29,077 bases of DNA from UBA9676 sp036522155 (GTDB lineage: Bacteria; Actinomycetota; Actinomycetes; Streptosporangiales; Streptosporangiaceae): contig DATDGI010000240.1 of the NCBI GenBank assembly GCA_036522155.1, positions 1-29,077 of the forward strand. The letters run 5' to 3'. Positions 1 to 12,133 of this stretch are shown here, piece by piece (within the stretch, counting starts at the first letter, position 1; every line of letters begins with the position of its first letter). Position numbers and translations under genes: made by a program. Under the pieces are notes generated by a model. The model did no database searches. It saw only the letters and a list, made by a program, of their open reading frames with translations, and was not told the DNA's origin.

Positions 1-33
1 TGAGATTGGCAGGAACGGGCGGAGGTGAGCAGC

Positions 34-1611
34 ATGTGCGACCCGCGGGACCCGGTGAGCGTGAGCGGCGCGCTGGCCATGCTGGACCGCGCCCTGGACG
101 CACTGAACGCGGCCGACGCCGGATCGCTGCCCACCAGCATCCAGGCCGAGGCGCTGCTGGCGCTGGAGCGGGCCGAGGCCAAGCACACCACCGCCCGGGC
201 GCAGATGCTCACCGCGTTCGAGGCCCAGGCCGGCTACCAGGCCGACGCGCAGGGCAGCGCCCGGACCTGGCTGCGCTGGCAGGCCCGGATCACCAAGGGC
301 GCCGCCGCGGTCGCGCTGGCCTGGACCCGGCGGCTGGCCGCCCACCCGGCCGTCGGCCGCGCGTTAGCGGACGGGGAGATCTCCGCGTCCTGGGCGCGGG
401 CCATCTGCGACTGGAACGACCGGATGCCCGCCGCCCGCCGGGATGACGCCGACGAGATCCTGGTCACCGCCGCGCGGGCCGGCACCGACCAGGCTGACCT
501 GGCCGCCCTGGCCGAGGAGATGTACTACCGCAGCCGGGAACCCGATGCCGACCCCGGTGACCGGTTCGATGACCGGGCGGTGTGGCTGGATCTCACCTTC
601 CGCGGCGCCGGGCGGCTCAACGGCGACCTAACCCCGGGCTGCGCCGCCGCGCTGGCCGCGGTACTGGACGCGCTCGGCCGCAAGGCCGGGCCGGAGGACA
701 GCAGGAGCGCGATCCAGCGGCGGCACGACGCCATGGAGGAAGCCTGCCGCCGGCTGCTCGCGGCCGGGATGCTGCCCGGCCGGGCCGGTCAGCACCGCCA
801 GTTGCTGGTCCACATCACCCTGGCCCAGATGCAGGGCATGACCAGCACCGGTGAGACCGCCTGGGCCGCCGCCGCCCGCGAGCACGGCTGGCTGACCGGG
901 GCCGAGGCCGGCGCGGCGGCCTGTGACGCGACCGTGATCCCGATCGTGACCGGCCGGGTCGACCCGGCCGCCCTGGACCGGCTGGTGGACGTCTTCCTGG
1001 CCCGCCATGGCCTGGCCGATCCGGGCCACCCGGGACCGCCGGTTCCACCGCCTGCCACTGTGAACGACCCCACCGCTGGCCCACCGGCTGCCGCCCCGCC
1101 CACCTGCGGCGGCGCGCGCAGCGGCAGGACGGGCGACGGCACCCACCCGACCTACGAGCCGCTGTCGCCGCACTCCCGGCGGCGGCTGGGCCGGGCCCTG
1201 CTGGCGATGGCCGCCGACGCGCTGTCCGGCCCGGGCGGGCTGGCCGCCTGGCTGCGCAACAGTCTCGACCGCGGCCCGTTGACCTCGGTCAGCCTGCCGC
1301 TGGATATCGGAGCCGCCACCGAGACGATCCCGGCCCACCTGCGCCGGCTGGTCAGCGCCCGCCACCCGCACTGCGCCTTCCCCGGCTGTGAGCAGCCCGC
1401 CAGCGTCTGCGACGTGCATCATCTGGTACCCCGTGCGGACGGCGGCGCCACCGCCCTGCCCAACCTGGTCAACCTGTGCTCGTTCCACCACCTGGTGGCC
1501 GTTCACCGCTGGGGCTGGCAGCTATGCCTGAACCCGGACGGCACGACCACCGCCACCGGGCCTGACGGCCGCGTCCTGCACAGTCATGGCCCGCCCACCC
1601 GGGCCGCCTGA
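34..1611 (+). CDS. DUF222 and HNH endonuclease domain protein (13E12-repeat family)
   Basis: The 525-residue product has the two-part layout of the actinobacterial 13E12/REP13E12 family: a long alanine/arginine-rich helical DUF222 region (about residues 1-330), a proline-rich spacer, and a C-terminal HNH nuclease domain. The HNH core is visible as FPGC, then CDVHHLVPRADGG, then NLVNLCSFHH and AVHRWGW, which supplies the cysteines and histidines of the beta-beta-alpha-metal fold, so the catalytic motif looks intact. A GTG at 25 is also in frame, but GGAGG at 21-25 would overlap it; the same GGAGG lies 8 bases before ATG 34, so I chose 34. The family is usually multicopy in actinobacterial genomes and its biological role is not settled; a DNA nicking or nuclease activity is the family expectation, not something shown here. 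It stands alone, with the next gene starting 88 bases downstream. Confidence 0.9.
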   Translation: MCDPRDPVSVSGALAMLDRALDALNAADAGSLPTSIQAEALLALERAEAKHTTARAQMLTAFEAQAGYQADAQGSARTWLRWQARITKGAAAVALAWTRRLAAHPAVGRALADGEISASWARAICDWNDRMPAARRDDADEILVTAARAGTDQADLAALAEEMYYRSREPDADPGDRFDDRAVWLDLTFRGAGRLNGDLTPGCAAALAAVLDALGRKAGPEDSRSAIQRRHDAMEEACRRLLAAGMLPGRAGQHRQLLVHITLAQMQGMTSTGETAWAAAAREHGWLTGAEAGAAACDATVIPIVTGRVDPAALDRLVDVFLARHGLADPGHPGPPVPPPATVNDPTAGPPAAAPPTCGGARSGRTGDGTHPTYEPLSPHSRRRLGRALLAMAADALSGPGGLAAWLRNSLDRGPLTSVSLPLDIGAATETIPAHLRRLVSARHPHCAFPGCEQPASVCDVHHLVPRADGGATALPNLVNLCSFHHLVAVHRWGWQLCLNPDGTTTATGPDGRVLHSHGPPTRAA

Positions 1612-1685
1612 CCGGGCGGGCCGTCTCGCCGAAAAGACGAGCCGAGGTTCATCGCTGCGCTGACGACAGCGGCCCGGTGGCTGCC

Positions 1686-1702
1686 TAGCGTCGGACGACG
1701 TG
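1686..1702 (+). promoter_or_regulatory. Candidate leaderless promoter of the ABC ATPase gene
   Basis: TAGCGT at 1686-1691 fits the actinobacterial -10 pattern TAnnnT and lies 8 bases before the GTG start at 1700; no Shine-Dalgarno sequence is present. Transcription would begin at or beside the start codon. A 12-bp palindrome (CGTCG-GA-CGACG, 1689-1700) overlaps the -10 and the start codon and could be an operator. The -35 is weak. Inferred from sequence pattern only. Confidence 0.4.
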
Positions 1703-2587
1703 ACAGCCATCATCGAGTGCCAGGCACTCACCAAGCGCTACCGGGGCGTGACCGCCCTGGCCGGGCTCGACCTCAGGGTCGAGGCGGGCACGGTGTTTGG
1801 CTTCCTCGGGCCGAACGGGGCGGGCAAGACCACCACCCTGCGCATCCTGCTCGGCCTGGTCACCCCGACCTCGGGCCAGGCCTGGCTGAACGGGCGACGG
1901 GTGCCCGATCCGGCCGGGCTCGCGAACGTGGGCGCCATGATCGAGGAACCCGCCTTCTACCCGTGGCTGACCGGCCGGGCCAACCTGGCGGTGCTGGCCC
2001 GGTCCGGGGCGGCCGGGGCCGGCATCGGCCACGCCCTGGCCCGGACCGGGCTGACCGACGTGGCCGGCCGCAAGGTCAAGGGCTACTCGCAGGGCATGCG
2101 GCAGCGTCTCGGGCTGGCGGCGGCGCTGATGCGACGGCCGTCGCTGCTGCTGCTCGACGAGCCGGCCAACGGCCTGGACCCGGCCGGGATCAGGGAGTTC
2201 CGCACCTTGCTGCGGTCGCTGGCCGGCGACGGCACCACGGTGTTCCTGTCCAGCCACCTGCTGGCCGAGGTGGAGCAGGTATGCGACGAGGTCGCGGTCA
2301 TCCAGTCCGGGCGGCTGATCACGCAGTGGCCCGCCCGGGCCATCGCCCGGGTCCGGGTGATGGTGGAGCCGGACGAGCAAGAGGCCGCGGTCGCGGCGCT
2401 CACCCGCTGGGCCGCCCGGGCCGACGGCGCGGACAGCGTGCTGACCGAGGCGGCCGACGGCCGGGCGGTGAACCAGGCGCTCGGGGAGGCTGGCATCTGG
2501 GCCCGGCAGATCATGCTCGAGCGCCCCGCGCTGGAAGAGGCGTTCCTGGCCCTGACGGGAGAAAACGATGCGGCTGCTCAGCGCTGA
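1700..2587 (+). CDS. ABC transporter ATP-binding protein (drug/lantibiotic export type)
   Basis: This 295-residue cytoplasmic ATPase would power the permease encoded directly downstream. It has Walker A GPNGAGKTT at residues 37-45, a signature-like YSQGMRQRLGLA near residues 128-139, Walker B LLLLDEPANGLDP near 150-162, and the switch histidine in FLSSHLLAEVEQV. The signature YSQGM instead of LSGGQ is normal for the CcmA/DrrA/BcrA-like ABC-2 class. The C-terminal 80 residues form the usual class-specific regulatory extension. The start is GTG with no ribosome binding site, consistent with a leaderless transcript. The gene overlaps the permease gene by 20 bp and lies in a run with a histidine kinase and response regulator, a context typical of transporters that remove cell-envelope-active compounds. 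The exported substrate cannot be told from the sequence. Confidence 0.92.
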   Translation: MTAIIECQALTKRYRGVTALAGLDLRVEAGTVFGFLGPNGAGKTTTLRILLGLVTPTSGQAWLNGRRVPDPAGLANVGAMIEEPAFYPWLTGRANLAVLARSGAAGAGIGHALARTGLTDVAGRKVKGYSQGMRQRLGLAAALMRRPSLLLLDEPANGLDPAGIREFRTLLRSLAGDGTTVFLSSHLLAEVEQVCDEVAVIQSGRLITQWPARAIARVRVMVEPDEQEAAVAALTRWAARADGADSVLTEAADGRAVNQALGEAGIWARQIMLERPALEEAFLALTGENDAAAQR

Positions 2588-3413
2588 ACTCAGGAAACTG
2601 GCCCGGCCCCTGACCTGGGGCGTGGCGGGCGCGGCGGCGCTGTTCTGCGTGCTGCTGGCCGTCGGCGCGGCCCACAACGCCGAAGGGATCGTGGGCGGCC
2701 CCGACGGCCAGATGGCGACCCAGGTGGCTGGGCAGCTCAGCCCGCTGGCGGCGGGCGCCGAGGCGGCCGGGCTGATGGCCTCCCTGCCCGGCGCGCTGGC
2801 GCTGGCCCTGCTGGCCGGCGCGCACATCGGCGGCGAATGGTCCGGCCGCACCATGAAGAACGTGCTCATCCAGCACGGGCGCAGGTGGCAGGTACTGGCG
2901 GCCAAACTCACCAGCCTCTGGCTGGCCGGGGCCGCGCTGATCGCGATCTGCTGGGCCGCGCTGGCGATCGCCGGACCGGTCCTGGTCCATCTCGATCACC
3001 TCCCGGCCGCGCACCAGACCGCGGCCCACGCGCTCGGCCTGGCCGCGTCCCAGGCCGCCCGGGCGCTGCTGGTGCTGGCCGTCTTCGCCGCCATCGGCCT
3101 GCTGGCCGCGGTGCTCACCCGCGGGACCATCGGGACCACGGCCGCCGCGGCCGGGGCGGTGATCTGCATGCTGGTGCTGGCCGTCCTGCCCACCCTGGCC
3201 CGGTGGACCCCGGCCACCTGGGTGCAGGCGTGGATGGGGTTCCCGGCCGGCCAGGCCTCGGACACCACCCTGCCGACCAACTTCTGGTCCCGGTTCCTCA
3301 GCGCAACCGGCCAGCCGGACCACCTGGCTGGTTTTCTCGGGCTGGCCGGCGTGCTCGCGGCCTGCGCGCTGGCGGCGCTGACGGTGTTCGGCCGCTCCGA
3401 CGTCAGCGGATGA
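2568..3413 (+). CDS. ABC-2 type transporter permease
   Basis: The 281-residue protein is the membrane partner of the preceding ATPase. It starts with a short cytoplasmic amphipathic segment (MRLLSAELRKLARP), then about six hydrophobic segments: near residues 16-35, 70-90, 120-145, 160-185, 195-215 and 255-275. The motif SGRTMKNVLIQ after the second segment resembles the coupling-helix region of ABC-2 permeases, where the ATPase docks. The start codon ATG at 2568 lies inside the end of the ATPase gene (20-bp overlap), which implies translational coupling and equal production of the two subunits. The length is ordinary for the family. The sequence gives no clue to the substrate; export of a peptide antibiotic or another envelope-active molecule is suggested only by the adjacent two-component genes. 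Confidence 0.85.
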   Translation: MRLLSAELRKLARPLTWGVAGAAALFCVLLAVGAAHNAEGIVGGPDGQMATQVAGQLSPLAAGAEAAGLMASLPGALALALLAGAHIGGEWSGRTMKNVLIQHGRRWQVLAAKLTSLWLAGAALIAICWAALAIAGPVLVHLDHLPAAHQTAAHALGLAASQAARALLVLAVFAAIGLLAAVLTRGTIGTTAAAAGAVICMLVLAVLPTLARWTPATWVQAWMGFPAGQASDTTLPTNFWSRFLSATGQPDHLAGFLGLAGVLAACALAALTVFGRSDVSG

Positions 3414-3436
3414 GCGGCGCCCCCAGATGACCGGCG

Positions 3437-3464
3437 TTGCCCCCGGCGAAGGCCGAACTAGAGT
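3437..3464 (+). promoter_or_regulatory. Candidate leaderless promoter of the histidine kinase gene
   Basis: A -35-like TTGCCC (3437-3442), a 16-base spacer and a -10-like TAGAGT (3459-3464) are followed by 7 bases and then ATG at 3472. This is the standard leaderless layout in actinobacteria. It gives the two-component pair its own promoter separate from the transporter genes and favours 3472 over the in-frame ATG at 3427 as the kinase start. Confidence 0.5.
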
Positions 3465-3471
3465 CGGGATC

Positions 3472-4596
3472 ATGCCGCAGTGGAAACGGCTGGCCACCCC
3501 GGCCCGGACCGACCTGGCCATCGCCGCGGGCCTGCTGATCTGGGGCCTCCCGGACGTGCCGTGGTGGTGGGAGCCACCCGGCCACGCCGGCTCGATCCCG
3601 GACGTGATCGGCTCGCTGGCGCTGACGCTGGCCATGTCGGTCCCGTTCTGCTGGCGGCGCCGGTTCCCGCTGCCGGTGCTCGGCATGGCCCTCGCCGTAC
3701 TGGCCATCCGGGCGGGGCTGCACCGCGACCTGACCTCGGCGTTCGCGGCCCTGCTGGTCGGCGCCTACGGGCTGGGCGCCTACGCCGGCGTATCCCGCCG
3801 GTATGCCCGCTGGCTGGGCTGGCTGGCCCTGGCCGTGGCCGCGGTGACCGCGGCGATCAGCTTCGGGGACCGGTTCGCCGCGCTCCCGTTCGCGCTGCTG
3901 GCCGCCGCGCTCGTGCTCGGCGACGCGGCCAGCGCCCGGCGGGCCGAGGTGGCGGCCGCGGTGGAGACGGCACACCAGGCCGAGCGCACCCGGATCGCCC
4001 GCGAGCTGCACGACGTGGTCGCCCATCAGCTGTCCGCGATCGCCGTCCAGGCGGGCTCGGCCCGGATCGCCGGGAACGGCAGCACAAGCGGCGCCGGCTC
4101 GGTACTGGCCACCGTGGAGCGGCTGGCCAGGGAGGCGCTCACCGAGCTCAGTCACCTGCTGGGCGCGCTCCGCCAGGAGCCGGCTGGCGACCTGGCCCGG
4201 CCGCCCGCGCCTACCCTGGCCGAACTGCCCGCGCTACTGGCCACGGCCGAGTCGGCCGGGGTGCCGGCCCAGCTCACGGTGGAGGGACCGGCCCGTCCGC
4301 TCTCCCCCGGGCTCGAACTGTCCGGGTACCGGATCGTGGCCGAGGCCCTGGCCAACGTGGCCCGGCACGCCCCCGGCGCATCGGCCCAGGTGCTGGTCAG
4401 GTACCGGCCCACCACCCTCGACATCGAGATACTTAACGGCGCTGCCGCGCGCCCGCCCCGGCCCGGCCCGGGCGGGCGGGGCGTGCACGGCATGCGCGAA
4501 CGCGCCGAGCTGTACGGCGGTGAACTGGTGGCGGCCGCCCGGCCGGACGGCGGTTTCGCGGTCACGGCCACGATCCCCCTGCCGGAGCAGGCATGA
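3472..4596 (+). CDS. Sensor histidine kinase, NarL/DesK-type (HisKA_3)
   Basis: The 374-residue protein (from ATG 3472) has an N-terminal membrane part with about five hydrophobic segments in the first 150 residues and almost no extracytoplasmic domain. This suggests sensing inside or at the membrane, as in LiaS/DesK-like kinases. It is followed by the dimerisation and phosphoacceptor motif ERTRIARELHDVVAHQ, the histidine codon being at 4009-4011, and a HATPase domain with the N-box EALANVARHA and the glycine-rich GGRGVHGMRERAELYGG. An upstream in-frame ATG at 3427 would add 15 residues but has no ribosome binding site, while ATG 3472 follows a good leaderless promoter. The stop overlaps the next start (ATGA), so kinase and response regulator are coupled. 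It probably reports a signal related to the substrate of the upstream ABC transporter; that link is inference. Confidence 0.9.
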   Translation: MPQWKRLATPARTDLAIAAGLLIWGLPDVPWWWEPPGHAGSIPDVIGSLALTLAMSVPFCWRRRFPLPVLGMALAVLAIRAGLHRDLTSAFAALLVGAYGLGAYAGVSRRYARWLGWLALAVAAVTAAISFGDRFAALPFALLAAALVLGDAASARRAEVAAAVETAHQAERTRIARELHDVVAHQLSAIAVQAGSARIAGNGSTSGAGSVLATVERLAREALTELSHLLGALRQEPAGDLARPPAPTLAELPALLATAESAGVPAQLTVEGPARPLSPGLELSGYRIVAEALANVARHAPGASAQVLVRYRPTTLDIEILNGAAARPPRPGPGGRGVHGMRERAELYGGELVAAARPDGGFAVTATIPLPEQA

Positions 4597-5294
4597 TCCG
4601 GCTGCTGATCGCCGATGACCAGGTGCTGGTCCGGGCCGGGCTGGCGATCCTGCTGGACAGCCAGCCGGATATGGCCGTCGCCGGGCAGGCGGGCGACGGC
4701 CGGGAGGCGGTGCGGCTCACCCGGGAACTGTCCCCGGACGTGGTGCTGATGGATATCCGGATGCCGGTACTCGACGGGCTGTCGGCCACCCGGCAGATTG
4801 TCGCGTCCGCCAGCGCGGAGCCGGGGGCGGCCAGCGTTAAGGTGATCATTCTTACCACCTACGATCTTGATGAGTATGTGTACGAGGCACTGCGGGCGGG
4901 GGCCTGCGGGTTTCTGCTCAAGCACGCACCGCCCGAGGAACTGCTGTTCGGGGTCCGGGCCGCCGCCGACGGCGGGGCGCTGCTCTCGCCCGGGGTAACC
5001 CGGCGGCTGCTGACGGAGTTCGCGGCCAGGCGCCCGGCCGCGGCCTCCGAACCGGCCGAGCTGGCCCGGCTCACCGCGCGCGAGCGGGAGGTGCTCGACC
5101 TGGTGGTGCGGGGCCGGTCCAACAGCGAGATCGCGGGCGACCTGGTCGTCTCGCACAGCACGGTGAAGACGCACCTCACCCACGTGCTAGACAAGCTGGG
5201 GCTGCGGGACCGGGTCCAGGCCGTCGTCTACGGCTACGAGCACGGCCTGGTCGAGCCCGGCGTGACCGAGCCGGGGACCGCCGTCCGGGAATGA
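4593..5294 (+). CDS. Response regulator, NarL/LuxR family
   Basis: This is a 233-residue two-domain DNA-binding response regulator. The N-terminal receiver has the acidic pair at residues 8-9 (ADDQ), the phosphoacceptor Asp54 in VVLMDIRMP, and the conserved threonine in ILTTYD. The C-terminal LuxR-type helix-turn-helix covers about residues 155-205, with LTAREREVLDLV, then SNSEIAGDLVVS and STVKTHLTHVLDKLGLRDR. The ATG overlaps the kinase stop codon by 4 bases, so the pair is co-translated and is almost certainly cognate. Likely targets are its own transporter operon (promoter at 1686-1702) and possibly the fused exporter immediately downstream, which begins 37 bases after this stop and carries a 14-bp palindrome in its promoter. 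These targets are inferred from proximity. Confidence 0.92.
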   Translation: MIRLLIADDQVLVRAGLAILLDSQPDMAVAGQAGDGREAVRLTRELSPDVVLMDIRMPVLDGLSATRQIVASASAEPGAASVKVIILTTYDLDEYVYEALRAGACGFLLKHAPPEELLFGVRAAADGGALLSPGVTRRLLTEFAARRPAAASEPAELARLTAREREVLDLVVRGRSNSEIAGDLVVSHSTVKTHLTHVLDKLGLRDRVQAVVYGYEHGLVEPGVTEPGTAVRE

Positions 5295-5301
5295 GGTGCC
5301 G

Positions 5302-5318
5302 GTAGCCGCGGCTACAGT
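5302..5318 (+). promoter_or_regulatory. 14-bp perfect palindrome overlapping a -10-like hexamer
   Basis: GTAGCCGCGGCTAC at 5302-5315 is a perfect palindrome. TACAGT at 5313-5318 fits TAnnnT and overlaps its right edge, and GGGGAGG follows directly before ATG 5331. The arrangement looks like an operator over a promoter, possibly for the adjacent NarL-type regulator, though the palindrome might instead act as a small hairpin ending the upstream transcript. Confidence 0.4.
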
Positions 5319-5330
5319 CCTACGGGGAGG

Positions 5331-9167
<3,837 letters not shown>

Positions 9168-10468
9168 GGGAGCCCGCCGCGCCGCCCGGCCGAGCGTGGC
9201 CAGTTCGCCGGCCAGCAGCCGCGCCTGCGGCTGCGGCCGCTCACGGAACTCCGCCCGGACATCGTGGCCGGCCGCGTCCAGGTGCACGGTGGCCAGCCCG
9301 AGCCAGCGCTGGACCGGTCCCTGCACGTACCGGATGCTCTGGACCTTGGCCAGCGGCACCCAGGTGGTGACCTTGCGCAGCCGCCCGGTCACCGCGACCG
9401 CGATTCCGCGGTCGTGCCCGGCGGCCAGGAAGTGGTAGCTGAGCGGCGCCTTCCAGCGGGCCCGGCGCGGCGGGCGGATCATCTCCGGCCCTGGCCCGGC
9501 GGTGGCCGGCAGGGCCAGGGCCAGCAGGTAGCGGGCCTGGTCGTGGTGGCCGACGGGCAGCAGGGCCCGGCGGGCGGTGCCGCCGCCCTCCTCCCGGCCC
9601 GGCGAGCCGGCCACGTCCACCTCCAGCCGGCACCAGCCCAGCGGCCGCCACAGCAGCGGCTCGATCATCCGCACCGCCTGCACCCGCGGCAGCGGGATGG
9701 TCTCGGCCACCGTCCCCAGCAGGCCGCGCCTGATCCGGATGCCGTCTGGCGCCTGCGCGACGGTGAAGCCGTACTGAGTGGACACCCGCCGCCAGAGCAC
9801 GGAGACGCCGATGAGCACCCACCACACCACCGCCACCCCCAGGGCGGCCAGGCCGACCGGGGAGGTGAGCGCGACCACCACCGCCACCACCGCGCCGGCC
9901 AGGACCGCCACCAGCGCGCTGCCGGAGGCGGCCAGCAGCACCGAGGCGGCCAGCCGTCCGGCCGGCACCACGACGGCGATCTGCTCGGCGGGTGCGGGGG
10001 TAGCCGGGTCCATCCCGTGGTGGGCGGCGAGCAGCCTGGCCCTCAGCTCCAGCGCGCCCTGCTCGGTGAGGTAGGCGAGACGGCCGTCGGCGTGGCCGGA
10101 GCCGGCCAGCCGGACCCGAAGTTCGGCCAGCCCGAGCGCGCGCGCCAGGAACGGGCGCACCACGTCCACCGCCTGGATCCGGGCGATCGGCAGCTGCCGC
10201 GAGTCCCGGCGGAGCAGCCCGGTCTCGATCCGCAGCGTCTCCCCGTCCAGCCGCCAGCGGGTCACCAGCCAGCTGATCACCGCGGCCAGCGCCGCGGCGA
10301 TGGGGATGCCGAGGTCGATCCAGCGCGACCCGCCGCCCCCCGCCGCCGTGCGGGAGATGCCGAGCACCGCCAGCACGGCGATCACACCGCGGCCCGACCG
10401 GACCACCGGCGAGAGCGGGTGCAGCCGGTGCCAGCTCCCGTCCGGTGCTGGCGGGACGGGCTCGGCGG

Positions 10469-10972
10469 TCACAGGCCGGCTGCCTTGGCCTCACCGAGCG
10501 CGGCCAGCCGGTCCCGCAGCCGGGCCGCCTCGTCCTGCTCCAGCCCCGGGATCCGGGCGTCGCTGGCCGCGGCCGCGGTGTGCAGCCGGACGGTGGCGAG
10601 CCCGAACAGCCGGTCCACCAGCCCGGCCGTCACGTCCACGAACTGCATCCGGCCGTACGGCACCACCGACAGCCGGCGGATCATCACCCCGCGCTCAACG
10701 ATCAGGTCCTCGTCCCGCTCCTGATAGGCCCAGGACCGGAAGCGGTTGCGCACGAACCAGAGCACGAGCACCGCACCGGCCGCCACCACCGCGGCGGCCA
10801 GGCCAGCCGCGGCCCCGCCTACCGCCAGCCCGGCCCCGACGCTGGCCAGCACGGCGAGCACCACCGCCGCCACCAGCACCTCGGTGCACCGCATCCGCCA
10901 CAGCCGCGGGGAGGGGAACCGCGGCGACGTGGATGGCATCCCCGGGCCGGGCTGATCGGGCACTGCCGCCAT
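10469..10972 (-). CDS. PH domain-containing membrane protein, YdbS-like
   Basis: The 167-residue protein has a short N-terminal tail, two adjacent hydrophobic segments (about residues 30-55 and 58-75) and one bacterial PH (bPH2/DUF304) domain. That domain contains DEDLIVERGVMIRRLSVV, then PYGRMQFVDVTAGLVDRLFG, and ATVRLHTA, the characteristic bPH2 turn and following strands. It is the short partner of the tandem bPH2 protein that follows with a 4-base overlap. The ATG at 10972 has no Shine-Dalgarno sequence but lies 7 bases after TAGCGT, consistent with leaderless expression of the pair. The biochemical function of the family is unknown; membrane protection is inferred from the Bacillus homologues. 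The gene is divergent from the ammonia-lyase gene at 11055, sharing an 82-base promoter region. Confidence 0.85.
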   Translation of the reverse strand: MAAVPDQPGPGMPSTSPRFPSPRLWRMRCTEVLVAAVVLAVLASVGAGLAVGGAAAGLAAAVVAAGAVLVLWFVRNRFRSWAYQERDEDLIVERGVMIRRLSVVPYGRMQFVDVTAGLVDRLFGLATVRLHTAAAASDARIPGLEQDEAARLRDRLAALGEAKAAGL

Positions 10973-10979
10973 GCCTATG

Positions 10980-11008
10980 ACGCTACCGTGCCGGTCCAGC
11001 CGTGTTCA
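10980..11008 (-). promoter_or_regulatory. Leaderless promoter of the PH-domain gene pair
   Basis: Read on the minus strand, TGAACA (11008-11003, four of six matches to TTGACA), a 17-base spacer and TAGCGT (10985-10980) are followed by 7 bases and ATG 10972. The TAGCGT hexamer is identical to the one before the ABC ATPase gene at 1686-1691. Confidence 0.5.
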
Positions 11009-11054
11009 CCTGGCGGACGTTGCCGTGACCGGCCGGGCCCTGATTGGCTGAGCC

Positions 11055-12035
11055 ATGAGCACCCTGCGCGTACCGGTGACCTCGGCCGCCGATATCACCA
11101 CGGTCGTCAACCGCCAGGCCATCCTGTCCATCGATGCGCTGCTCCGCCCGTACCTGCGGCTCACCCCGGTGATCCGGCTCGACGGAGCCGACCTGGGGCT
11201 CACCCCCGGGCCGCTGGTGCTCAAACTCGAGCAGCTCCAGCACACGGGGTCGTTCAAGGCCCGGGGCGCCTTCGCCAACCTGCTGCTGCGGGACATCTCC
11301 CCGGCTGGGGTGGTGGCCGCCTCCGGCGGCAACCACGGTGCCGCCGTGGCCTACGCCGCCCGTGCCCTCGGCGTCCCGGCCCGGATCTACGTGCCGGAGG
11401 TCTCGTCGCCCGCCAAGATCAGCCGGATCCGTGCCTACGGCGCGGACCTGGTCGTCACCGGCGACAGCTACGCGGACGCGCTGGCCGCCAGCGAGGAGTG
11501 GACGGCCCGCAGCGGTGCGCTGCCGGTGCACGCGTTCGACCAGGCGGAGACCATGCTCGGCGCGGGCACCCTGGCGGCCGAACTTACCGGGCAGGCCACG
11601 GGGGCGACCACGGTGCTGGCCAGCGTGGGCGGCGGCGGCCTGCTGGCCGGGATCGCGGCCGGCTACGACGGCCAGGCGCGGATCGTGGGGGCCGAACCAG
11701 AGGAAGCACCGACCCTGACCGAGGCGCTGCGGGAGGGCCGGCCGGTGCCCGCCCCGGCGGGCGGGCTGGCCGCCGACTCGCTCGCGCCCGCGCAGGTGGG
11801 GGCGCTGACCTACTCCGTCATCAGCGCGTTCGCCGGGCAGGCGGTGCTGGTCAGCGAGGACGCCATCCGCCAGGCCCAGCGGCTGCTGTGGGACCGGCTG
11901 CGGCTGGTGGCCGAGCCGGGTGGGGCGGCGGCGCTGGCCGCGCTGGCCTCCGGCCGGTACCGGCCGGAGCCGGGCGAGACGGTCGCGGTGGTGATCAGCG
12001 GCGGGAATACCACCGCGGTGGACTTCGGCGGCTGA
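11055..12035 (+). CDS. PLP-dependent serine/threonine ammonia-lyase (catabolic type)
   Basis: This 326-residue fold-type II PLP enzyme probably deaminates L-threonine and/or L-serine to 2-oxobutyrate or pyruvate in the cytoplasm. The PLP-binding lysine is Lys68 in HTGSFKARGA, the substrate-loop motif is SGGNHG at residues 90-95, and the phosphate-binding glycine loop is SVGGGGLLAGI near residue 193. A late serine in VVISGGNT is where the PLP pyridine nitrogen is bound in this family. There is no C-terminal ACT-like regulatory domain, unlike biosynthetic IlvA, so a catabolic or stand-alone enzyme is more likely. A related activity such as serine racemase or an amino-acid-derivative lyase cannot be excluded. 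No clear Shine-Dalgarno or -10 element is seen before ATG 11055. The gene is divergent from the PH-domain pair and ends at strong convergent hairpins. Confidence 0.85.
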   Translation: MSTLRVPVTSAADITTVVNRQAILSIDALLRPYLRLTPVIRLDGADLGLTPGPLVLKLEQLQHTGSFKARGAFANLLLRDISPAGVVAASGGNHGAAVAYAARALGVPARIYVPEVSSPAKISRIRAYGADLVVTGDSYADALAASEEWTARSGALPVHAFDQAETMLGAGTLAAELTGQATGATTVLASVGGGGLLAGIAAGYDGQARIVGAEPEEAPTLTEALREGRPVPAPAGGLAADSLAPAQVGALTYSVISAFAGQAVLVSEDAIRQAQRLLWDRLRLVAEPGGAAALAALASGRYRPEPGETVAVVISGGNTTAVDFGG

Positions 12036-12043
12036 GCCCGGAG

Positions 12044-12093
12044 CGGCGGGCCGGGGGAACCTGGGGGGCAGGGGGTGGCCGCCCGGCCCGCCG
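12044..12093. terminator. 12-bp inverted repeat after the ammonia-lyase gene
   Basis: CGGCGGGCCGGG (12044-12055) and CCCGGCCCGCCG (12082-12093) are perfect reverse complements separated by 26 bases. The structure begins 9 bases after the ammonia-lyase stop codon, between two convergent genes. There is no U-tract, as is common for high-GC actinobacterial terminators, so termination is probable but not certain. Confidence 0.55.
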
Positions 12094-12100
12094 TCTCCAA

Positions 12101-12126
12101 CCACCCGCCGGGGGGAGGGCGGGTGG
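12101..12126. terminator. 9-bp inverted repeat, second convergent terminator hairpin
   Basis: CCACCCGCC (12101-12109) and GGCGGGTGG (12118-12126) form a perfect 9-bp stem with an 8-base G-rich loop. It ends 8 bases from the stop of the minus-strand gene and can fold on either transcript, so it could end transcription from both sides. Confidence 0.55.
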
Positions 12127-12133
12127 AGCCTGG

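Noticed and set aside
34..1611. HNH protein considered as a homing endonuclease or part of a defence island or prophage
   Set aside because: It has the standard DUF222-HNH layout common as stand-alone chromosomal copies in actinobacteria, with no phage, intein, integrase or restriction genes nearby.
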